DNA of 64,000 nt, from the NCBI GenBank assembly GCA_025355855.1, contig JANXYU010000019.1:19860-83859 (forward strand), in the 5' to 3' direction. Origin of the DNA: Actinomycetota bacterium (GTDB lineage Bacteria > Actinomycetota > JAHEXW01). The number at the start of each line of letters is the position of its first letter. The stretch's first letter is position 1. The notes beneath the pieces were generated by a model. That model was not told the origin of the DNA, made no database searches, and was given only the letters and a program-made list of their open reading frames with translations. This document shows, in pieces, positions 33,805 to 42,638 of this stretch. Both the position numbers and the translations under genes were made by a program.

Positions 33805-34395
33805 CTAGCGCTGGCCGGCGAGGCATTCGGCCTGAGCCAGGTCGGCGGCGGTGTTGACGTTAAAGAACGACAGGCCATCGGGATCGAGTTCGCTGATGGC
33901 CGCGTCGACGAGGTATAAGACGTCGGCGTCGGGGAAGAAGCTGTTGACCTTGAGGTGGCCAAGCGTAATCTGTTTTTCAATAGCGGGCAGGCAGCTCGTG
34001 GCGTAAGCGGCGATGGCCGGATGAGCGCGGTCTTTATATTCAGGGACAACCGCGTCGTGGCCGGCCAGCTGGTCTAAAAGAAAGTGGAGTAATTCAGGTT
34101 TTAAAAAGGGCGCGTCGCACGGCAACAGCAGGTTATCCCGGTCGGATGTTGCCAAAAGGCCTGTATAAAGCCCGCCTAACGGTCCCAGATTCGGAGTCTC
34201 ATCGCGTCTGATCTCGGCGCGGCCTGCCAAAGCCTCATATTTGTCAGGTTCATTGGCAACAACAAAGACTTCGCCCGGCAATCCGTCGGCCGCGTCTAGC
34301 ACACGCGTGATTAACGCAACTCCTCCGACTGTCTGCCACGCCTTGTCGCGCCCCAGTCGACGACTTTGACCGCCGGCCAATATTATTACCGCCAT
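33805..34395 (-). CDS. mobA: molybdenum cofactor guanylyltransferase
   Basis: MobA attaches GMP to molybdopterin to make the guanine dinucleotide cofactor. The 196-residue protein begins with the nucleotide-binding loop ILAGGQSRRLGRDKAW, followed by LLPCDAPFL, the magnesium-binding aspartate, and HPAIAAY. I set the start at the ATG at 34395, preceded by GGGAGGAG; the frame extends 45 bases further but would begin beyond that site. A strong extended -10 promoter lies just upstream. The MobB-like gene is 10 kb away. Confidence 0.9.
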   Translation of the reverse strand: MAVIILAGGQSRRLGRDKAWQTVGGVALITRVLDAADGLPGEVFVVANEPDKYEALAGRAEIRRDETPNLGPLGGLYTGLLATSDRDNLLLPCDAPFLKPELLHFLLDQLAGHDAVVPEYKDRAHPAIAAYATSCLPAIEKQITLGHLKVNSFFPDADVLYLVDAAISELDPDGLSFFNVNTAADLAQAECLAGQR

Positions 34396-34426
34396 GCGTC
34401 TCCTCCCAGGCAAGCCAACCAGCCAG

Positions 34427-34435
34427 ATTATACCA
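34427..34435 (-). promoter_or_regulatory. extended -10 promoter of mobA
   Basis: The minus strand reads TGGTATAAT, a perfect TATAAT with the TG extension, 31 bases ahead of the mobA start. The -35 region is weak. It faces away from the tatA promoter in the same gap. Confidence 0.6.
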
Positions 34436-34447
34436 TTCAAAACGAAC

Positions 34448-34475
34448 TGGACCGGGCGCGGTTATGTGCTAAGAT
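34448..34475 (+). promoter_or_regulatory. promoter of tatA (possibly reading into the thi operon)
   Basis: TGCTAAGAT at 34467-34475 is an extended -10 element. TGGACC at 34448-34453 is a partial -35 with a 16-base spacer. It lies 41 bases upstream of the tatA ATG. No separate promoter is visible between tatA and the TPP riboswitch. Confidence 0.4.
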
Positions 34476-34516
34476 TGTCTTAATGATGTAACTTGTGTTA
34501 CGGAGGTAGGATTCGT

Positions 34517-34891
34517 ATGTTCGGTTTAGGTATGCCTGAAATCATCGTTATTCTGGTTATCGCGCTAATAATTTTCGGTCCCACGAAGTTGCCTGAAGTA
34601 GCGCGCGGCATCGGCAAAGGCATTCGGGAGTTTAAGGATATGACAATGGGCGTCGAGCAGTCTATGAAGGACGAGTTCGAGGCCATTATTAAGGACGGGG
34701 AAGAGGCGCCGAGTTCAGCCGATAAGGCGGCGCCGGCCGGCAATGCAACGACTCCAGAGACTACAGCCGCCGCCGACGCGAAGGCTTGGGCTGCCGATCT
34801 GCAGAAACAGGCAGACGCTGCCAAAGCGGACGAAACAAAACCGGACGAGCCGGTCAAACCGGACGAAAAGACCGGCGACAAGACTAGCTGA
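34517..34891 (+). CDS. tatA: twin-arginine translocase subunit TatA
   Basis: TatA forms the pore-like assembly of the Tat pathway that exports folded proteins. The 124 residues begin MFGLGMPEIIVILVIALIIFG with the conserved FGPTKLPEVARGIGKGIREFK amphipathic helix. A glycine/proline-, alanine- and lysine-rich acidic tail follows (from about residue 55). The start is the ATG at 34517, with GGAGG ahead; a TTG at 34493 is upstream but would cover the ribosome binding site. It directly precedes the thiamine operon, and no tatC is in the window. Confidence 0.9.
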   Translation: MFGLGMPEIIVILVIALIIFGPTKLPEVARGIGKGIREFKDMTMGVEQSMKDEFEAIIKDGEEAPSSADKAAPAGNATTPETTAAADAKAWAADLQKQADAAKADETKPDEPVKPDEKTGDKTS

Positions 34892-34904
34892 CAACCGAAT
34901 AATG

Positions 34905-35008
34905 ACGGGAGCTGCGTTTTTAGGGCGGCTGAGAGGATGCGGGAAGTATTGTTTGGGCGCATCGACCGTAGTACTTGATCCGGGTAATGCCGGCGTTAAG
35001 GAAAAGAT
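34905..35008 (+). promoter_or_regulatory. TPP riboswitch
   Basis: The conserved pyrimidine-sensor core GGCTGAGA (34927-34934) and the pyrophosphate-sensor arm with hairpin CCGG/GTAATG/CCGG and GCGTTAAGGAAA are present in correct order. A variable P3a-type hairpin ATGCG/CGCAT lies between. It senses thiamine diphosphate and sits between tatA and thiM. The following terminator indicates transcriptional control of the whole thi operon. Confidence 0.93.
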
Positions 35009-35018
35009 CACAAGAGGA

Positions 35019-35054
35019 CCTCATCCCGTAAGCAGGATGGGGTTTTTTCTTTTT
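35019..35054 (+). terminator. riboswitch-controlled terminator before thiM
   Basis: CCTCATCC pairs with GGATGGGG (one G-T wobble) around CGTAAGCA, followed by TTTTTTCTTTTT. It comes directly after the TPP aptamer and ends about 10 bases before the thiM start. High thiamine diphosphate is expected to favour it. Confidence 0.88.
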
Positions 35055-35065
35055 GAGGAGCGATT

Positions 35066-35893
35066 ATGAATCAGGAGCAATGGGGAGCGAAAGCCGCGTC
35101 AATTTTAGGTCGAGTCCGCCGGGTTAAACCTTTAGTGCATCACATTACCAATCTTGTCGTAATGAACGAGACGGCCAACATAACATTGTGCGCCGGGGGA
35201 TTGCCGGTCATGGCACACGCCGACGCTGAGGTCGAGGAAATGGTCGCGGCCGCCGGCGCGCTCGTTTTGAATATCGGAACGCTGACGCCGGAATTGGTCG
35301 AGACCATGATCAAGGCTGGCGCCAAGGCCAATAGTCTGGGTATCCCCGTAGTGCTTGATCCTGTGGGAGCGGGCGCGACCCGGTTGCGGACCGAGAGTGC
35401 TACGAAGATACTGGAGCGGCTAGATGTGGCGATTGTCCGAGCCAATACGGCCGAAGCGGCCGTATTGGCCGGTCTGGACGCCAATATTCGGGGGGTTGAG
35501 TCGGTCGGTGGCGTCGCCCCGGACGTGGCAGCGGCCTCCTTGGCGCGTCGGTACGGTTGCGTGGCGGCGGTAACCGGAGAGGTTGACTTCATTAGCGACG
35601 GTGACAAAATGGTCACGGTTACAAACGGCAGCCCCATGATGGCAACCGTCACCGGTACGGGATGCATGGCCAGCGCGGTCGTCGCCCTGTTCGCCGCGGT
35701 TGAAGACGATAAGATAGAAGCAGCCGCCAGCGCACTCGCGGCCTACGGTCTGGCGGGCTTCGTCGCCGCGCACACGGCCAAAGGCCCCGGCACTTTTCAT
35801 GTTGGTCTCTACGACGCCGTCGCCGGCCTGACGGAGGACGCGTTGCGCGTCGGCGCGCGCATCAAGGAAGAGCCAAGTAATGCGCCTGCCTGA
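35066..35893 (+). CDS. thiM: hydroxyethylthiazole kinase
   Basis: ThiM phosphorylates 4-methyl-5-(2-hydroxyethyl)thiazole, a salvage step feeding thiamine phosphate synthesis. The 275 residues match the family: HHITNLVVMNETANITLCAGGLPVMAHA at the N-terminus and the PVGAGATRLRTE segment, with the GTGCMASAVVA anion-hole region that provides the catalytic cysteine. GAGGAG precedes the ATG, immediately after the riboswitch terminator. No thiazole biosynthesis genes (thiG, thiS, thiO/H) are in the window, so the organism may rely on thiazole salvage. Confidence 0.92.
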   Translation: MNQEQWGAKAASILGRVRRVKPLVHHITNLVVMNETANITLCAGGLPVMAHADAEVEEMVAAAGALVLNIGTLTPELVETMIKAGAKANSLGIPVVLDPVGAGATRLRTESATKILERLDVAIVRANTAEAAVLAGLDANIRGVESVGGVAPDVAAASLARRYGCVAAVTGEVDFISDGDKMVTVTNGSPMMATVTGTGCMASAVVALFAAVEDDKIEAAASALAAYGLAGFVAAHTAKGPGTFHVGLYDAVAGLTEDALRVGARIKEEPSNAPA

Positions 35894-36509
35894 TCTAAGA
35901 GTCTATGTGATAACGGCTAATATGCCGGAGTTGGGGAGAACGCACTGTGACGTCGCTACAGCGGCGGCGCGCGGCGGCGCGACCGTGATTCAATTTCGGG
36001 ATAAAACCTTAGATGACCGAGCTTTCGCTGAGGAAGCCCGGCGTGTCGGCGAGATAGCGCAGGCGGCCGGCGCTCTCTTTATAGTTAATGACCGCGTCAA
36101 CGCCGCTGTCTCGGTTGGGGCTGACGGCGTTCACATAGGACAGACCGACGACTGCTACGAGGCTGTGCGGGAGATTGTCGGACCGAAGATGATTATCGGC
36201 GTGTCAGCGACCGATCTGACTGAAGCGAGACAAGCAGCCCAGGCAGGCGCCGACTATGTCGGATTCGGGCCAATCTTCGCTACGACGAGCAAGAATGACG
36301 CGGCGCCGCCAGTCGGGTTGGCAGGGTTGGCGAATATAGTTTCCGAGATCAAACAGCCGGTGGTAGCCATCGGCGGAATGAATAGAGATAATATCGGAGC
36401 GGTAATTGCCGCGGGAGCGGCGGGTGCCGCGCATGTCGCGGCCATCGCGGGAGCGACGAATATGGTCGCGGCGGTCCGTGCCTTACGACTAGCTTGGGAG
36501 AGCCAATGA
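35880..36509 (+). CDS. thiE: thiamine-phosphate synthase
   Basis: ThiE joins HMP diphosphate to thiazole phosphate. The 209-residue TIM-barrel protein carries VIQFRDKTLDDR, FIVNDRVNAAVSVGADGVHIGQTD and the phosphate-binding GFGPIFATTSK and AIGGMNRDN loops. It starts inside the last codons of thiM and overlaps thiC by an ATGA junction, so translation is coupled along the operon. Confidence 0.93.
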   Translation: MRLPDLRVYVITANMPELGRTHCDVATAAARGGATVIQFRDKTLDDRAFAEEARRVGEIAQAAGALFIVNDRVNAAVSVGADGVHIGQTDDCYEAVREIVGPKMIIGVSATDLTEARQAAQAGADYVGFGPIFATTSKNDAAPPVGLAGLANIVSEIKQPVVAIGGMNRDNIGAVIAAGAAGAAHVAAIAGATNMVAAVRALRLAWESQ

Positions 36510-37807
36510 GTTTGTTAGAAGAGCTGAAGGTTGGAAACATCACATCAGATATTGAGCAGGTCGCTGCGGCCGAAAAGGTCGACGCGGTAAAACTGGCGGC
36601 TGATGTAGCTGCGGGGAAAACGGTTATCTGCAAAAGCCGTCGCCGGCCGAAGGTGACGCCGCTGGGGGTCGGTCTTGGTCTGCGCACTAAGGTAAACGCC
36701 AATATTGGCACATCGGATACCTTGAGCAGCATCGACGAGGAACTGGAAAAGCTGGATATCGCAGTTCGCGCGGGTGCCGACGCTGTCATGGACCTATCGA
36801 CCGGAGGAGACGTCTATGGCACTCTGGATAAGATTTTGGCGCATTCGACCGTTGCTATCGGGACAGTGCCGATCTATGGAGCCGCTGTCGCTGCCATCGA
36901 ACGGCGCGGCAGCATAGTCGACATGACTGAGGATGATCTGTTTGAGGCGGTCGCGGAACATTGCCGTCGGGGCGCGGATTTCATCACGGTTCATTGCGGT
37001 GTGACTCGCGCGGCCGTTGACGCGTTATCAAAAGAGCGCCGGGTCACCGACGTCGTTAGCCGCGGCGGAGCTCTTTTAACCGGCTGGATGCTGCATAACG
37101 ACCGGGAAAACCCTCTATACGCCAACTATGACCGCCTGCTGGCCATCGCCAAGGAATATGAGACTGTCCTCAGCCTGGGCGACGGCATGCGGCCGGGATG
37201 TATCGCCGACGCGACAGACCTCGCGCAGTTAACTGAGCTAAAGACCCTGGGTGAGCTGGCCCGACGGGCCAAATCGGCCGGAGTCCAGGCGATGATTGAA
37301 GGCCCCGGGCATGTGCCGTTGGATCAGATTGAGACGAATATTAAACTGGAGAAGGAATATTGTGACGGCGCGCCGTTCTATGTTTTAGGACCACTGGTCA
37401 CGGACGTGGCGCCGGGATACGACGAGATAACCGCCGCTATTGGCGGGGCCATTGCCGCGGCCGCCGGCGCTGACTTCTTATGTTATGTCACACCTCGGGA
37501 GCACCTAGGCCTGCCCACGGCGTCCGACGTTCATCGAGGCGTTATTGCCAGCCGGATTGCGGCGCATGCCGCTGACATTGTCAAAGGCGTGGCGGGGGCC
37601 GCCGACTGGGACCTGCAAATGGCGCGCGCTCGCAAAGCGTTGGATTGGGAAGGTCAGATCGCCCTGTCTATCGATCCGCCGCACGCCGCCGCGATGCGGG
37701 CTGAACGGATTCTGCAGGATGGGGAGACGTGCACGATGTGCGGCAAGCTGTGCGCGATGAAGGTCGTTGGCGAGTATCTGGATAGCCCGGGCGGAGAAAC
37801 GTGTTAG
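36506..37807 (+). CDS. thiC: phosphomethylpyrimidine synthase
   Basis: ThiC is the radical SAM enzyme rearranging AIR to HMP phosphate. The 433 residues include EGPGHVPLDQIETNIKLEK, the conserved PFYVLGPLVTD region, CYVTPREHLGLP and the C-terminal cluster ligands in CTMCGKLC, which has three residues between the second and third cysteine (the shorter CX2CX3C form, where E. coli has CX2CX4C). I place the start at the ATG at 36506, overlapping the thiE TGA; a TTG four codons earlier is an alternative. Confidence 0.93.
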   Translation: MSLLEELKVGNITSDIEQVAAAEKVDAVKLAADVAAGKTVICKSRRRPKVTPLGVGLGLRTKVNANIGTSDTLSSIDEELEKLDIAVRAGADAVMDLSTGGDVYGTLDKILAHSTVAIGTVPIYGAAVAAIERRGSIVDMTEDDLFEAVAEHCRRGADFITVHCGVTRAAVDALSKERRVTDVVSRGGALLTGWMLHNDRENPLYANYDRLLAIAKEYETVLSLGDGMRPGCIADATDLAQLTELKTLGELARRAKSAGVQAMIEGPGHVPLDQIETNIKLEKEYCDGAPFYVLGPLVTDVAPGYDEITAAIGGAIAAAAGADFLCYVTPREHLGLPTASDVHRGVIASRIAAHAADIVKGVAGAADWDLQMARARKALDWEGQIALSIDPPHAAAMRAERILQDGETCTMCGKLCAMKVVGEYLDSPGGETC

Positions 37808-38814
37808 TCAAAGAGCTCGGCGAGTTCGGGCTGATCGACTATATCGACGCACTGATCAGAAAAGCGGACGGCGGCTCCAAAAAAGTCGCGTTGGGCATCG
37901 GAGACGACTCTGCGGTCGTCGACGCGCCCCTCGGCGCCAAAATGTTATTAACCACGGATACGATGGTCGAGAATGTCCATTTCAACAGGCGCTACGTCAA
38001 ACCCGCGGATATCGGCTATAAAGCCATGGCAGTCAGCGTAAGCGATATCGCCGCTATGGCCGGAACCCCGGAATATGCCCTCGTGACGCTGGGCCTGACC
38101 GCGGAGGCCGAGGTAGAATTCGTCGCCGGCGTTTATCACGGCCTGATTGACGCGGCGAAAGCTTTTGGCATTTCAATAGTTGGCGGAGACATGACAAAAT
38201 CAAACCGGTTTTTCGTCACCGTAGCGTTGACGGGACGGGCGGAAGCGGGGCTAACCAGGCGCCGCTCCGATGCTAAAGTCGGTGATGCGATCATGGTGAC
38301 CGGTTCGTTGGGCGGATCAGCCGCGGCTCTTAAACTCTTGAAAGAAGGTGCAAAACCGATGCGCGGCTGGTTAGCGCACTTGGCTGCCCGGCACACGAGG
38401 CCGACGCCGCGGATAACGGAAGCGAGAGCGGCCGCCGCAGCGGGCGCTCGGGCGATGCAGGACATAAGCGATGGGTTACTGGCCGATCTTGCTCATATCT
38501 GTAGTGCGAGCGGCCTGGGCGCTCGCCTTGATTCAATGGCGGTTCCCGTATTCCCTGAAGCGGCGAAAGCCGGGTTTAAAGCAGTGGATGCGCAAAGACT
38601 GGCAATCACGGGGGGCGAGGACTACGAGCTGCTTTTTACGGCTCCTCCGGCCAAGGTCGACGCCATCATCGCGGCGATAGCCCAGGTCGGAGAGACACCC
38701 GTAACCGTTGTCGGCACCATGTTTTCGGGCGCAGCCGAAGTCATTGTCGCCGGCCATGAAGGAAAACCAATGGTCATGAAGAGGCGAGGCTATGACCACT
38801 TCCAGAACGGTTAA
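37801..38814 (+). CDS. thiL: thiamine-monophosphate kinase
   Basis: ThiL phosphorylates thiamine monophosphate to the active diphosphate. The 337-residue AIR-synthetase-fold protein has GIGDDSAVV, LTTDTMVENVHF, the PEYALVTLGL strand, VGGDMTKS, DISDGLLADL and GGEDYELLF, all family hallmarks. The start is GTG at 37801, overlapping the thiC end by 7 bases, with GCGGAG ahead. It is the final enzyme of the pathway and its presence next to thiE and thiC closes the route to ThDP. Confidence 0.93.
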   Translation: MLVKELGEFGLIDYIDALIRKADGGSKKVALGIGDDSAVVDAPLGAKMLLTTDTMVENVHFNRRYVKPADIGYKAMAVSVSDIAAMAGTPEYALVTLGLTAEAEVEFVAGVYHGLIDAAKAFGISIVGGDMTKSNRFFVTVALTGRAEAGLTRRRSDAKVGDAIMVTGSLGGSAAALKLLKEGAKPMRGWLAHLAARHTRPTPRITEARAAAAAGARAMQDISDGLLADLAHICSASGLGARLDSMAVPVFPEAAKAGFKAVDAQRLAITGGEDYELLFTAPPAKVDAIIAAIAQVGETPVTVVGTMFSGAAEVIVAGHEGKPMVMKRRGYDHFQNG

Positions 38815-39580
38815 GACATTCATCGCGGCAGGCGGCCTCGATCCCAGCGCCGGCGCCGGATTAGCCGCCGATTTGGCGGCCGCGTGGAGCTTTGGCGTCA
38901 TCGCGTTGCCAATCGCTACGGCCCTGACTGTCCAAAACTCTCAGCAAGCGAGAGCGTCATACCCGGTCAATGTGGCCGTCGTGAGGGAGCAACTGGAGAC
39001 GGTCTATGAAGACTTTCAACCGTCAATACTAAAGACGGGCCTGGTCGGGTCGGCTTTATTAGCAGTCGCACTGGCCGAGTTTGCGAGCTCCCGCGGTTTG
39101 CGGCTAGTCGTCGATCCCGTCCTGCGCGCCTCGTCCGGGCTTGACCTGGCTGATCAGGCTGCCTTAGCGGCTATCAAGACTACTCTTGTCCCGAACGCAT
39201 TTGTGTTAACCCCGAACGCGATGGAGGCGGCGTCGTTAACGGGTTTAACCGTCACATCCTTGGCTGAAGCCGCGGCGGCGGCCCGCCAACTTTACCAGAC
39301 AGGCGTGTCTAACGTTCTCATAACGGGGGGACATCTCACAACAGGCGACGAGGTAATCGACACACTGTATAATGAAAACGGCGTCAGCACCTTTAAGTCG
39401 CCGCGTTCGTGCGGCAATGTCAGAGGAACGGGTTGCGCTTTAGCGTCGGCGGTTGCGGCGCGGCTGGCGCTGGGCGACGACGTTACCGTGGCGATAATCG
39501 CGGCTCGCGCCTACGTGGCTCGAGTAATAGAGCAGGCCGTGCCAGCCGGACAAGGATCTCGCCAGGGTTTACCGGGGTAG
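38792..39580 (+). CDS. thiD: hydroxymethylpyrimidine/phosphomethylpyrimidine kinase
   Basis: ThiD carries out the two phosphorylations that turn HMP into HMP diphosphate for ThiE. The 262 residues start with GGLDPSAGAGLAADL and contain the ribokinase-family AFVLTPNAMEAASLTG block and NVRGTGCALASAVAA near the C-terminus. It overlaps thiL by 23 bases, the longest overlap in the operon. There is no fused ThiE or ThiN domain. It is the last gene of the riboswitch operon. Confidence 0.92.
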   Translation: MTTSRTVKTFIAAGGLDPSAGAGLAADLAAAWSFGVIALPIATALTVQNSQQARASYPVNVAVVREQLETVYEDFQPSILKTGLVGSALLAVALAEFASSRGLRLVVDPVLRASSGLDLADQAALAAIKTTLVPNAFVLTPNAMEAASLTGLTVTSLAEAAAAARQLYQTGVSNVLITGGHLTTGDEVIDTLYNENGVSTFKSPRSCGNVRGTGCALASAVAARLALGDDVTVAIIAARAYVARVIEQAVPAGQGSRQGLPG

Positions 39581-39609
39581 ACGCGAACTTAAGCTAGCGA
39601 AAGGCAAAA

Positions 39610-40869
39610 ATGGCGGAAGAAACATACGACATCACTTTGTTCGTCGACGGCGGGTCGCGCGGCAATCCCGGTCCGGCCGGTATCGGAGCCGTTATCGTTC
39701 GAGACGGCCGCGCCCCGGCCACTGTATCCGAATTCATCGGGGAAGCGACCAACAACGAGGCCGAATATCAGGCCTTGATCGCCGGTCTCAAGAAAGCCGC
39801 CGAACTATCTTCCGGCAGCATTCATGTAAAGGCCGACAGCCTGCTAATGGTCAAACAGCTACTTGGACACTATAAGATAAAGAGCGATCAACTACGGCCT
39901 TTGCATGCGGAGGCGGCCGCCCTGCTCAAAACCTTTGCACGGGTCGGCATCGAGCATATACCTCGAGAGGCCAACGCAGCCGCTGATAAGCTGGTCAACG
40001 CGGCGCTGGATAAAGCCACCGGCAAGACAAAAAAGCTTAAACCGGCGGCTAAGCCAATAGTCGAATCATCCGTGATCACGTTCCTTTCGGATTTTGGCCA
40101 TCGGGACGCCTGGACCGCTATCGTGAAAAATACAATGAAAAATATCAACCCGCATGCTGATGTCCTAAGTATCACCCACGACATTGAGTCCTTTGATGTC
40201 CGCCAAGGCGCCTTCGTGTTGGAAACAGCAGTCGCGGATATAAACGCGGCCGTCCATCTAGCGGTTGTTGACCCCGCTGTAGGAGCCGGCCGGGACCTGA
40301 TCATCCAAACCAAACGGGGCGATTACCTGGTAGGTCCGGATAACGGCTTGTTGCTGCCGGCGGCAACCCGTTTAGGGGGCATTGAGTCCGCGTACGTGAT
40401 ACGAGCCGACGACTCGGCCGCGCCGCCCTGTCCGACATTTCACGCGCGTGACATATTCGCTTTAGCAGCCGCCGCTCTGGCGGCTGGCGAGGAACCCGGC
40501 CTGTTGGCCGACCTTATCGATCCCGTTTCGCTGGCGCCTGCTCCTTACGGTTACGCGACAGTCGTCGACGGCCAGATAGACGTGGAAATAATTAACATTG
40601 ACGGATTTGGCACACTGCGCTTAAACGTTGAGGAAGAGGTGGCCCAATCAGCCGGATATTCGCCGCCGGCGCTCGTCGGGCTTACCTTGGAGGACGCACA
40701 ACTAGAGCTAAACCTGGGCCGGACATTTACTGACGTAGGGCAAAACGAAATGCTGTTGCTTTTCGACTCGAGCGGGTATCTTTGCGTCGCTGTGAACCGC
40801 GGTTCGGCGGCGGCCGTTCTCAACGCGACTGCCGGAGACAAAGCGACGTTGCGGCTACTTAAATCCTAG
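39610..40869 (+). CDS. RNase H-like domain fused to SAM hydroxide adenosyltransferase
   Basis: A 419-residue two-domain protein. Residues 1-130 are an RNase HI-type fold of the reverse-transcriptase-like kind, with D13 in FVDGGSRGNPGPAG, glutamates E50/E52 in NNEAEYQAL, D76 in KADSLLMVK and D126 near the end of the domain. A basic linker (about 131-152) is followed by a SAM-dependent hydroxide adenosyltransferase (DUF62) domain from about 155: ITFLSDFGHRDAW, VVDPAVGAGR, GPDNGLLLPA and HARDIF. The second domain cleaves SAM to adenosine and methionine in characterised relatives. The fusion seems unusual; it follows thiD by 29 bases with GCGAAAGG upstream. Confidence 0.82.
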   Translation: MAEETYDITLFVDGGSRGNPGPAGIGAVIVRDGRAPATVSEFIGEATNNEAEYQALIAGLKKAAELSSGSIHVKADSLLMVKQLLGHYKIKSDQLRPLHAEAAALLKTFARVGIEHIPREANAAADKLVNAALDKATGKTKKLKPAAKPIVESSVITFLSDFGHRDAWTAIVKNTMKNINPHADVLSITHDIESFDVRQGAFVLETAVADINAAVHLAVVDPAVGAGRDLIIQTKRGDYLVGPDNGLLLPAATRLGGIESAYVIRADDSAAPPCPTFHARDIFALAAAALAAGEEPGLLADLIDPVSLAPAPYGYATVVDGQIDVEIINIDGFGTLRLNVEEEVAQSAGYSPPALVGLTLEDAQLELNLGRTFTDVGQNEMLLLFDSSGYLCVAVNRGSAAAVLNATAGDKATLRLLKS

Positions 40870-40885
40870 GTACGGAGGCTGACTT

Positions 40886-41773
40886 ATGGATGCCGATCTG
40901 GACCGCTATCTGGACTACCTAAAGAGTCAGCATCGCTATTCGCCCCGGACAGTCGAAGCGTTCGGTCGAGACATCAAAACCTTCTTAAGCTTTTTTAAAA
41001 AAAACGGGACAGCCGACTTGGCCGAGGTCGACTATCGGCTGTTGCGCCGCTATCTGGCATATTGTGACACCCTCCGCCTGCAAAAAACGACAATCGCGAG
41101 ACGGTTGTCTGCCATAAGGTCATTTCTGCGCTTTCTGTGCAATGAGGGCTCGCTCGAATCAAACGCCGCGCTTCTGGTAAGCTTCCCGAAGAGCGGCTCG
41201 ACGCTGCCCAAAGTCTTGAGCCGTGACGAGGTTGAGCGCCTGTTGGCCAAACCGCCGATCGAGCTTAGAGACGGTCTGCGTAACCGGGCGATCATGGAGC
41301 TGCTCTACGCTACCGGATTACGGGTCAGCGAACTCGCCGGATTGTCTTTGTCTGATATCGATTTTCCCGCTCGCGAAATTCGAATAATCGGTAAAGGGGA
41401 CAAAGAAAGAATCGTATTTTTTACGCCGGTAGCCGATCGTGCTTTGGCCGAATATCTAGCCATAGGCCGGGTCGACCAAGGGGAAGACAAGTCAGGCGGC
41501 GCAGTCTTTCTCAATGATCGCGCCCGGCGCTTGAGTGTGCGCAGTATCCAGAATGTCGTTGACCGGGCGGCCGGGGCAGGTCGCGTGGGGCGTCATGTCA
41601 GCCCTCATATGCTGCGCCATTCCTTCGCGACTCATCTGCTGGAGGAGGGGGCTGATTTGCGAACTATCCAGGAGCTTTTAGGCCATGCGGATTTGTCGAC
41701 TACGCAGATTTACACCCACCTGGACAAAAAGCGTCTGAAGGCCGTCTATCGGCAGGCGCACCCCCGCGCTTAG
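40886..41773 (+). CDS. xerC: tyrosine recombinase XerC
   Basis: A 295-residue recombinase; partner of the XerD at 4326. Catalytic residues are R146 in GLRVSE, K170 in GKGDKER, H241 and R244 in HMLRHSF, H267 in LGHADLS and Y276 in IYTHL, all intact. The N-terminal core-binding domain spans about residues 1-100. Its neighbours, an RNase H fusion and whiG, match the setting of xerC in several Gram-positive groups. The C-terminal region ends with the QAHPRA motif. Confidence 0.9.
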   Translation: MDADLDRYLDYLKSQHRYSPRTVEAFGRDIKTFLSFFKKNGTADLAEVDYRLLRRYLAYCDTLRLQKTTIARRLSAIRSFLRFLCNEGSLESNAALLVSFPKSGSTLPKVLSRDEVERLLAKPPIELRDGLRNRAIMELLYATGLRVSELAGLSLSDIDFPAREIRIIGKGDKERIVFFTPVADRALAEYLAIGRVDQGEDKSGGAVFLNDRARRLSVRSIQNVVDRAAGAGRVGRHVSPHMLRHSFATHLLEEGADLRTIQELLGHADLSTTQIYTHLDKKRLKAVYRQAHPRA

Positions 41774-41817
41774 GAGGCTTTAAGACACAGCCAACACGGT
41801 TGTAGTATCCTTTATCC

Positions 41818-42600
41818 ATGAGCCAAACCCCGGCGGATGAACACAGCAAAATAATGGAGCTCTGGCGCCAATATAAAGAAGTAGGCACCCAGGAGCTGCG
41901 AGACAAACTTATCCTTCATTACGCGCCACTCGTGAAGTATGTCGCCGGGCGGCTGTACGTCAAAGTTCCCTCGAATGTCGATCACGGAGACCTGGTCAGC
42001 TCCGGTATATTTGGTTTGATTGACGCGATCGACAAGTTCGATCTCTCCAAGAATATCAAATTTGAGACGTACGCTATTGCCCGTATCAAGGGTGCCATAA
42101 TCGACGAACTGCGCGCTCTTGACTGGATCCCGCGCTCGGTACGTTTTAAAGCCAAAGAATTGGAACGGGCCTACCAAGAGCTCGAAGGCCGTCTAAAGCG
42201 CTCGCCAACAGATGAGGAAGTCTGCAAAGAGCTAGGCATTACAAAAGATAAACTGCACGACACGATCACGCAGATCGGCAACACCGCAGTCGTCGCGCTC
42301 GACGACACTTTCACGGTCGGTAAAGACATGGATGGACGGGTCGGCTTGATAGACATCATTGAGGACGAGAGCAGCGCCGAACCCGCCGCGACGTTCGAGA
42401 TTGAAGAGATGAAAACGTTGTTGGCTCAATCTATCGATCGCTTGCCCGAGCGGGAAAAAACCGTAGTCGCACTGTATTACTACGAAGGCTTGACATTGAA
42501 GGAGATCGGCGAAGTCCTCGGGGTCACTGAATCCCGTGTTTCCCAGATGCACACCAAGGCAATTCTGCAGCTCAAGGCCAAACTCAAGCAATTCGTGTAA
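41818..42600 (+). CDS. whiG: FliA/WhiG-family RNA polymerase sigma factor
   Basis: A 260-residue sigma-28-type factor. Region 2 spans about 20-95 ([17 protein letters not shown] and [20 protein letters not shown]), region 3 about 98-165 and region 4 about 195-258 ([35 protein letters not shown] in part). FliA controls flagellar genes and WhiG controls sporulation in Streptomyces. No flagellar genes are present in the window, and the context (xerC, rpsB) is the one known for whiG. There is no ribosome binding site. TATCCT ends 6 bases before the ATG, so the message may be leaderless. Confidence 0.88.
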   Translation: MSQTPADEHSKIMELWRQYKEVGTQELRDKLILHYAPLVKYVAGRLYVKVPSNVDHGDLVSSGIFGLIDAIDKFDLSKNIKFETYAIARIKGAIIDELRALDWIPRSVRFKAKELERAYQELEGRLKRSPTDEEVCKELGITKDKLHDTITQIGNTAVVALDDTFTVGKDMDGRVGLIDIIEDESSAEPAATFEIEEMKTLLAQSIDRLPEREKTVVALYYYEGLTLKEIGEVLGVTESRVSQMHTKAILQLKAKLKQFV

Positions 42601-42638
42601 GTAGCGCTTATCTTCCCCCATATGATAAACTAGTCGTT

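Noticed and set aside
34896..34903. AATAAT near 34898 as a separate promoter for the thi operon
   Set aside because: It overlaps the 5' arm of the riboswitch, so a start there would remove part of the aptamer.
4326..41773. The two Xer recombinases as phage or integron integrases
   Set aside because: Both lie in conserved housekeeping contexts and have XerC/D features; no attachment sites or mobile genes are nearby.
7747..42634. Shared 12-mer TGATAAACTAGT upstream of cca (7747) and rpsB (42623) as a regulatory site
   Set aside because: Many shared 12-mers are expected by chance in 64 kb; the likeness is probably just an extended -10 form.
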